9,645 bases of DNA. It comes from Actinomycetota bacterium. Its GTDB lineage: Bacteria > Actinomycetota > Humimicrobiia > Humimicrobiales > Humimicrobiaceae. Shown piece by piece: positions 5,651-9,645 of this stretch. The notes under the pieces are model-generated. The model was not told the DNA's origin and searched no databases. It saw only the letters and a program-made list of their open reading frames with translations. Position 1 is the first letter of the stretch, and each line of letters opens with the position of its first letter. The stretch spans positions 1 through 9,645 of the forward strand of contig JACIXO010000026.1 in NCBI GenBank assembly GCA_014360385.1. The letters run 5' to 3'. Position numbers and translations under genes: made by a program.

Positions 5651-6625
5651 ATGCGTAAGCTACGTAAAAAAATACCTGTGTTGTTAATAGCTATATTGAT
5701 AGCTACAGTCTTTACTCTAGGCTCTATTATATCAGGTATCTCTTTATCTGGATGTAAAGAAGCTAAAGAATTTAAAGGCACAGAGAAAGCTACTGAAGAG
5801 ATAGTAGAAAAACATGAAGAAGGAAAGACAAAAGAAGGCACACTAAGTCAAACCTCACAAGTGAAGGAGAAAGAAGAAGAAGAAGAAGAAGAAGAAGAGA
5901 AGAAAACCCTTGTAGAGGAAAAACAGGCTTTAGAAACAAAAGAAACAGAAACAGTTGAAGGTACAAGAAAGAAAAAGCCTGTAGAGGGAGAATTAACCTT
6001 TAAAACCAAGGATGGAATTGAAATTAATGGAAATATTTTTGGCTCTGGAGATAAATGGGTAATACTATCCCATATGTATCCTACTGATCAGAAAAGCTGG
6101 TTTAACTTCGCAGAATATTTAGCTGAAAATGGATACATTGTCTTAACTTATGACTTCAGAGGTTACGGGAATTCGGGCGGAGAAAAAGAAATATCCAAAA
6201 TTTATATGGATCTCGAAGCTGCTTTAAAATTCATTGGACAGTACAATATTGAAAAAGTATTTTTAGTCGGTGCAAGTATGGGTGGAACAGCAAGCATAAT
6301 AGTAGCTTCAGAAGAAAAAATTGATGAAATTAAAATCGACGGAGTTATAACAATCTCAGCACCTACGGAATTTAAAGGGTTATCAGCTATAGATAAGATA
6401 GAAAAACTTACATGTCCTAAATTATTCATAGCAACTAAAGGTGATACTTTTGCAGCACAGAGTGCAAGCACATTTTTTGAAAAATCTAAAGAGCCTAAAG
6501 AAATACAAATACTTGATGGCAGTGCTCATGGTACTTACATATTTGAGAAAGAACCCCAGAACGCAGAGAAGCTCAAAGAGCTAATATTAAATTTCCTTAA
6601 TGAACTTTCGCTTACAGATAGTTAA
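5651..6625 (+). CDS. Lipoprotein alpha/beta hydrolase with poly-Glu linker
   Basis: A 324-residue predicted exported lipoprotein. A basic start (MRKLRKK), a hydrophobic stretch at 9-34 and the lipobox LSGC with lipidated Cys35 form the signal peptide. Residues ~36-112 are a low-complexity Glu/Lys/Thr linker containing nine consecutive Glu (75-83). Residues ~114-320 form an alpha/beta hydrolase: strand WVILSH, the DFRGYGNSGG turn (168-177), nucleophile elbow GASMGG with Ser209, acid candidate Asp265 in KGDTF, and His293 in GSAHGT. The order Ser-Asp-His is canonical. The substrate is unknown; similar folds act on esters, peptides or envelope lipids. It sits 65 bp after the AmaP-like gene, with a strong SD (5635-5641). 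Lipidation fits the presence of a divergently transcribed Lnt homologue. The linker probably lets the enzyme reach away from the membrane. Confidence 0.9.
   Translation: MRKLRKKIPVLLIAILIATVFTLGSIISGISLSGCKEAKEFKGTEKATEEIVEKHEEGKTKEGTLSQTSQVKEKEEEEEEEEEKKTLVEEKQALETKETETVEGTRKKKPVEGELTFKTKDGIEINGNIFGSGDKWVILSHMYPTDQKSWFNFAEYLAENGYIVLTYDFRGYGNSGGEKEISKIYMDLEAALKFIGQYNIEKVFLVGASMGGTASIIVASEEKIDEIKIDGVITISAPTEFKGLSAIDKIEKLTCPKLFIATKGDTFAAQSASTFFEKSKEPKEIQILDGSAHGTYIFEKEPQNAEKLKELILNFLNELSLTDS
5873..5896 (+). repeat. (GAA)8 trinucleotide microsatellite in the hydrolase linker
   Basis: Eight perfect GAA units in codon phase encode Glu75-82, and a following GAG extends the run to nine Glu. Length changes by slippage would add or remove Glu codons without a frameshift. 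Confidence 0.95.
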
Positions 6626-6684
6626 GTTGTTAAGTTATTTTTTTTATTTTTGTGGTATGCTTTTTTAACAAATTCTGTTATACC
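6603..6684 (+). terminator. T-rich tract and weak AT hairpins after the hydrolase gene
   Basis: A T8 run (6638-6645) plus another T-rich stretch to 6650 follows the hydrolase stop, with only a weak AACTT/AAGTT stem before it. Further on, TAACA/TGTTA with a five-base loop (6666-6680) is flanked by GGTAT and ATACC. These are the only terminator-like elements in the 188-bp gap between convergent genes; none is GC-rich. Confidence 0.25.
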
Positions 6685-6813
6685 AATATGACCAATTTAA
6701 GTAGTTATTGATCGTACCTACTAGTAAGTATTAATTATATTTGTAATAAACCTTATTGTTAGATGAAATTAACCTTGGCTTTTAAATAAGTCTACCAAAA
6801 GAAGTTAATTACT

Positions 6814-7905
6814 TTAATAACGAGATAGATCAATTTCTGAAGGCAAAGTAATTATAAAAACTATTAAAAGTTCTATTAACTTCTCAATGTCTCGTAAGTC
6901 TGCACATTCCAGCGGTGTGTGGGTATATCTTGCAGGAAACCCTACCTCTATTGAAGGAATTCCCTTATTCTCAAGCTGTAAAAATGAAGCATCTGTTAAA
7001 CCCCCATAAAAGACATTTAGCTGGATCGGGATGCCTGCTTTGGTGGCAGCATCGATCATTAGCTTTTTCAACTTTGGATTGGGTATAACTCCACCCAAAG
7101 TACCCCTTCCATGAAAACTGTAAGCATTAATCACTGGACCATAACCCACTTTTATGGCAGTTTTGCTGAGATCTGGGGTATCACATGCAACTGCCACATC
7201 TATAGCTACGGCAAGATCGGGATTTAACATACGTGCCACCGGTAGGACACCTCTCAAGTTATATTCTTCCTGCACACTGGCCACAAGAAAAACTTCTGGA
7301 TTAAACCTTTCATTCAAAAGCTTTTCAACAAGCTGAAGAAGAACCAGGCATCCTCCTCTATTGTCAATAGCTGGTCCAAATACCAGGAGCTCATTTTGAA
7401 AAAAATCTCTTGCATAAACAACAGGACTTCCAACATTTACACCAAGTGAAAGAACTTTTTCATAACTAGAACATCCAATATCTATATATAATTCGTCAAA
7501 GGGTATAGGCTTGCCTCTCTCAGAAACAGGAACCAGGTGATGAGACTTACTTCCAATTACCCCGTTCACGGAATCTCCATCTTCTTTTATTACAAGTACC
7601 CTGCAACCAGGTAAAGTTGACTCGGAAACTCCACCTATTTTATCAAATCTTAAAAAACCATTTTTCTCAATTTTCCTGACAATCAAACCCACCTCATCCA
7701 TATGGGCAAGTATCATAATCCTAGGTCTACTGCAGCTTCCTCCTAACCGTGCTACTACATTTCCTAACGAGTCTACCTGTGTTTCGATTCCATACAACCG
7801 TATTTTTTCACTCATATACCTGATCATACTATCCTCAAAGCCCGCAGGAGCAGGGTTATAAATTAGCTCTTTCAGTTGGTTGCTAATCTTATTCAAACTG
7901 CTCAT
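6814..7905 (-). CDS. M42-family metallo-aminopeptidase
   Basis: A 363-residue cytoplasmic zinc/cobalt aminopeptidase of the M42 (PepA/FrvX/TET-like) family, normal in length (~340-360). Numbered from the chosen start, the metal and catalytic blocks are all present: LAHMDEVGLIV (H68, D70), PAIDNRGGC (bridging D181), SVQEEYNLRG (catalytic E213, metal E214), AIDVAVACDTPD (D236) and ARYTHTPLE (last ligand H329). Members form large shells that degrade peptides. I chose ATG 7905 because CTCCTT (7915-7920) gives an ideal AAGGAG nine bases before it; an in-frame ATG at 7926 would add seven residues but has no SD and would place this SD inside the coding region. It lies 92 bp after the FGGY kinase stop, so an operon is possible. 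Confidence 0.94.
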   Translation of the reverse strand: MSSLNKISNQLKELIYNPAPAGFEDSMIRYMSEKIRLYGIETQVDSLGNVVARLGGSCSRPRIMILAHMDEVGLIVRKIEKNGFLRFDKIGGVSESTLPGCRVLVIKEDGDSVNGVIGSKSHHLVPVSERGKPIPFDELYIDIGCSSYEKVLSLGVNVGSPVVYARDFFQNELLVFGPAIDNRGGCLVLLQLVEKLLNERFNPEVFLVASVQEEYNLRGVLPVARMLNPDLAVAIDVAVACDTPDLSKTAIKVGYGPVINAYSFHGRGTLGGVIPNPKLKKLMIDAATKAGIPIQLNVFYGGLTDASFLQLENKGIPSIEVGFPARYTHTPLECADLRDIEKLIELLIVFIITLPSEIDLSRY

Positions 7906-7948
7906 GAACAAGTTCTCCTTCCCCATTTACTTATATGTTGCTTTTAGT

Positions 7949-7996
7949 CTATATACATTACATGTTCATATATTACACTATATACTATATTACATG
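7949..7996. repeat. Imperfect direct repeat between kinase and M42 genes
   Basis: CTATATACATTACATG (7949-7964) recurs as CTATATACTATATTACATG (7978-7996), differing by a three-base insertion, with the copies starting 29 bp apart. The spacer is almost pure A/T. It could be a regulator site or an AT-rich promoter for the M42 gene, but I find no good -35 there. Confidence 0.5.
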
Positions 7997-7997
7997 G

Positions 7998-9518
7998 CTA
8001 TCTTGAGACTTTAGACTTAACACTATCACGTGAAAGACATACAAGTTTATCAACTATCTCTAAGGTAGAAGTATATAGACTTTTATATAATTCAAAATAC
8101 TTATCATAGAGTAAAGAATTCCTCTCAATCGGGCAAGTCTCGATTTGCCATTCTATCCAATCCAAAACATCAGTAAGTCGAGTATATCTGCCAATTCCTA
8201 ATGCTGCAAGAAATGCATCTCCATAACACGCCCCAAGCCTCGTTTTAGGAACAATCTGCTTAATCCTAGCAACATCGCTTACAATTTGTAGCAAGACCCG
8301 GCTTTTTGCTCCCCCACCAATAGCTATAACCCTCTTTGGGGGCAAACCAGCTTTAGTAATGTTCTCAACGTTATCCCTTATCCCATAAGCTATCGCTTCT
8401 AATAATGCTCTAAATAAGTGGTCCTTCTTATGAAAAAGGCTAAGCCCGATTATCGCTCCTCTAGCATTGGGGTTATTTACTGGAGTTCTCTCACCACTAA
8501 AATATGGTAATGCTAGCAACCCTTCAGCCCCAGGATAAACTTTTTCAGCTAAATTATCCAACTCCTCATACGAACACTCTCTCAGCATTTCTTTGAACCA
8601 TGTCATAACTGCACCACAGGTACTCATTCCAGCTGCCACAGCATACATGCCTGGCTGAAGGTAAACTGCAGGCCACACACTGGTAGATCTTACGAATCTA
8701 TCAACTATCTCTATAAAAAATGCGCTGGTTCCATACATTATCATCAGGTCACCTTTTTCTGCCACTCCAGAACTAACAGCTTCAGCTGCTGCATCGGCTG
8801 TGCCTACAATTACACTTGTTCCTTCTTCCAACCCAGTTTCAATTGCCGCTCTTTTAGTCACACTGCCAGCAATACTGGTGGTCCATGCAAGCTCAGGTAA
8901 AAGGTCTATAGGTGCATCTTCCCAAAGCTCATTGCTCCACTGCATCTTTTTGTAATCAAACATTGGATTAAAGGCACTTGCCGTATAATAATCTACAAAA
9001 AACCGACCAGTTAATTTGTAGACCAGATAAGTAGTAGCAGTAACAATTCTTTTTGTTCTTGCAAATAGATACGGCTCGTTCTTAATAAACCATAAAATTT
9101 TTGGACCTACTGATTGAGATGAAAGAAGAGTACCCGTATGCTCCAGCAGCTTCTCCTCACCAATCTTCTCAGTTAACTCTACTATCTCCTTAGACGCACG
9201 GTTATCTATGCCATACAAGATAGCATTCCTGAGTGGTTCTCCTTCAGCATCCAATGGTAACATGGTGGGAGCAATGGCACTACAAGCAACTGAAACTATG
9301 TCTTTACCTGCAATACCTGATTTGCCAATAAGTTCCTTCACCAAATATATAAAGTCTTCCCACCACTGTGAGGGATCATGTTCTGCATACCCAGGTAAAG
9401 GAATAAGAAGCTCGTGCTCTCTAGAAGCTTCTGCTAAAATATTTCCATTTTTATCTACCAGTACACCCTTAGATCCATGGGTTCCGATATCTATACCCAG
9501 AAAATAGTGTCTACTCAA
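7998..9518 (-). CDS. FGGY-family carbohydrate kinase (xylulokinase-like), substrate unassigned
   Basis: A 506-residue cytoplasmic sugar kinase of normal FGGY length, using ATP to phosphorylate a sugar or polyol. The phosphate-binding motif DIGTHGSKG (10-18) opens domain 1, and YGIDNRAS (102-109) lies in the sugar-binding region. VGTADAAAEA (238-247) carries the catalytic-base candidate D242. MYGTSAFF at 261-268 is phosphate-loop 2, YFSGERTPVNNPNARG follows, and GAIIGLSLFHKKDHLFRALL (354-373) is the FGGY signature. IAIGGGAKS (399-407) is the adenosine motif. The overall pattern resembles xylulokinase-type or unassigned FGGY kinases; I cannot name the sugar. The start is TTG, supported by GGGAG (9529-9525) six bases upstream. 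It heads a probable unit with the M42 peptidase. No isomerase, epimerase or transporter is in view to identify the pathway. Confidence 0.93.
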   Translation of the reverse strand: MSRHYFLGIDIGTHGSKGVLVDKNGNILAEASREHELLIPLPGYAEHDPSQWWEDFIYLVKELIGKSGIAGKDIVSVACSAIAPTMLPLDAEGEPLRNAILYGIDNRASKEIVELTEKIGEEKLLEHTGTLLSSQSVGPKILWFIKNEPYLFARTKRIVTATTYLVYKLTGRFFVDYYTASAFNPMFDYKKMQWSNELWEDAPIDLLPELAWTTSIAGSVTKRAAIETGLEEGTSVIVGTADAAAEAVSSGVAEKGDLMIMYGTSAFFIEIVDRFVRSTSVWPAVYLQPGMYAVAAGMSTCGAVMTWFKEMLRECSYEELDNLAEKVYPGAEGLLALPYFSGERTPVNNPNARGAIIGLSLFHKKDHLFRALLEAIAYGIRDNVENITKAGLPPKRVIAIGGGAKSRVLLQIVSDVARIKQIVPKTRLGACYGDAFLAALGIGRYTRLTDVLDWIEWQIETCPIERNSLLYDKYFELYKSLYTSTLEIVDKLVCLSRDSVKSKVSR

Positions 9519-9552
9519 GGAAAACTCCCTTTTCTAATTATCACCGCTCTAC

Positions 9553-9581
9553 ATAATTGTTAAAGATTGAGATAATTTCAA
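9553..9581 (-). promoter_or_regulatory. Promoter for the FGGY kinase gene
   Basis: Minus strand: TTGAAA (9581-9576), 17 bp, AATTAT (9558-9553). The -35 matches 5/6 and the -10 matches 4/6 of the sigma-70 consensus. The predicted start lies ~28 nt before the TTG start codon, a normal leader length. Confidence 0.45.
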
Positions 9582-9645
9582 GCTAATAAAGAAATAATTT
9601 ATAGTCGTTGCATACACTTCATAATTCCTCTAAATTCAGACCACT

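Noticed and set aside
6715..6730. Near-palindrome TACCTACTAGTAAGTA between convergent genes
   Set aside because: It lacks a T-run and a clear promoter context, and short AT-rich palindromes are expected by chance.
7154..7336. Plus-strand open frame opposite the M42 gene
   Set aside because: Antisense to a well-conserved enzyme core, with no SD or recognisable domain.
7906..7926. Upstream in-frame ATG for the M42 gene (seven extra residues)
   Set aside because: No SD lies before it, while an ideal SD lies between it and the ATG at 7905, so the downstream start is preferred.
9208..9507. Plus-strand 99-codon open frame opposite the FGGY kinase start
   Set aside because: It lies wholly antisense to the conserved kinase N-terminus and has no SD; a shadow.

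Overview
This AT-rich window with strong Shine-Dalgarno (SD) sites looks like the chromosome of an anaerobic, possibly thermophilic bacterium. An Lnt-like apolipoprotein N-acyltransferase and a lipobox-bearing lipoprotein hint at a diderm envelope. The AmaP/Asp23-type protein, ROK regulator, M42 peptidase and FGGY kinase are typical of Firmicutes-like, Thermotogota-like, Atribacterota-like or deep actinobacterial lineages. I cannot place it more precisely. There is no rRNA or tRNA gene, CRISPR array or intact mobile element.

Layout. Positions 1-603 (-) hold the N-terminal 201 residues of a ROK-family repressor that runs off the left edge, behind a long leader. Positions 925-2026 (-) are a two-gene, translationally coupled unit: a 64-residue DUF5320-like protein followed by a cation diffusion facilitator (CDF) of the zinc-type H-D/H-D class. 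The 384-bp gap upstream holds a consensus-like promoter with an overlong spacer and a 12-bp palindrome, plus further copies of the same motif. Positions 2411-3010 (+) encode a membrane-anchored bifunctional nuclease (BFN/DUF151) protein. Positions 3037-4797 (-) encode a divergent Lnt-like protein with two low-complexity insertions and an apparent loss of the catalytic lysine. It is transcribed divergently from 4935-6625 (+), which encodes an AmaP-like membrane protein and a lipoprotein alpha/beta hydrolase. Positions 6814-9518 (-) encode an FGGY sugar kinase followed by an M42 metallo-aminopeptidase.

How the genes fit together. Three small themes appear: metal export (DUF5320-like + CDF under a distinctive promoter), cell envelope (Lnt-like, AmaP, lipoprotein hydrolase), and sugar/peptide catabolism (FGGY kinase, M42 peptidase, ROK regulator). 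The sequence does not show that these themes are functionally linked.

I do not see a clear new multi-gene system. The best leads are the MerR-like promoter architecture in front of the metal-efflux pair, the DUF5320-CDF coupling, and the Lnt homologue whose active-site lysine is a glutamate. Short in-frame or near-gene tandem repeats recur (7-bp x3, GAA x8, two 15-bp duplications), which suggests replication-slippage variation in surface-exposed linkers.
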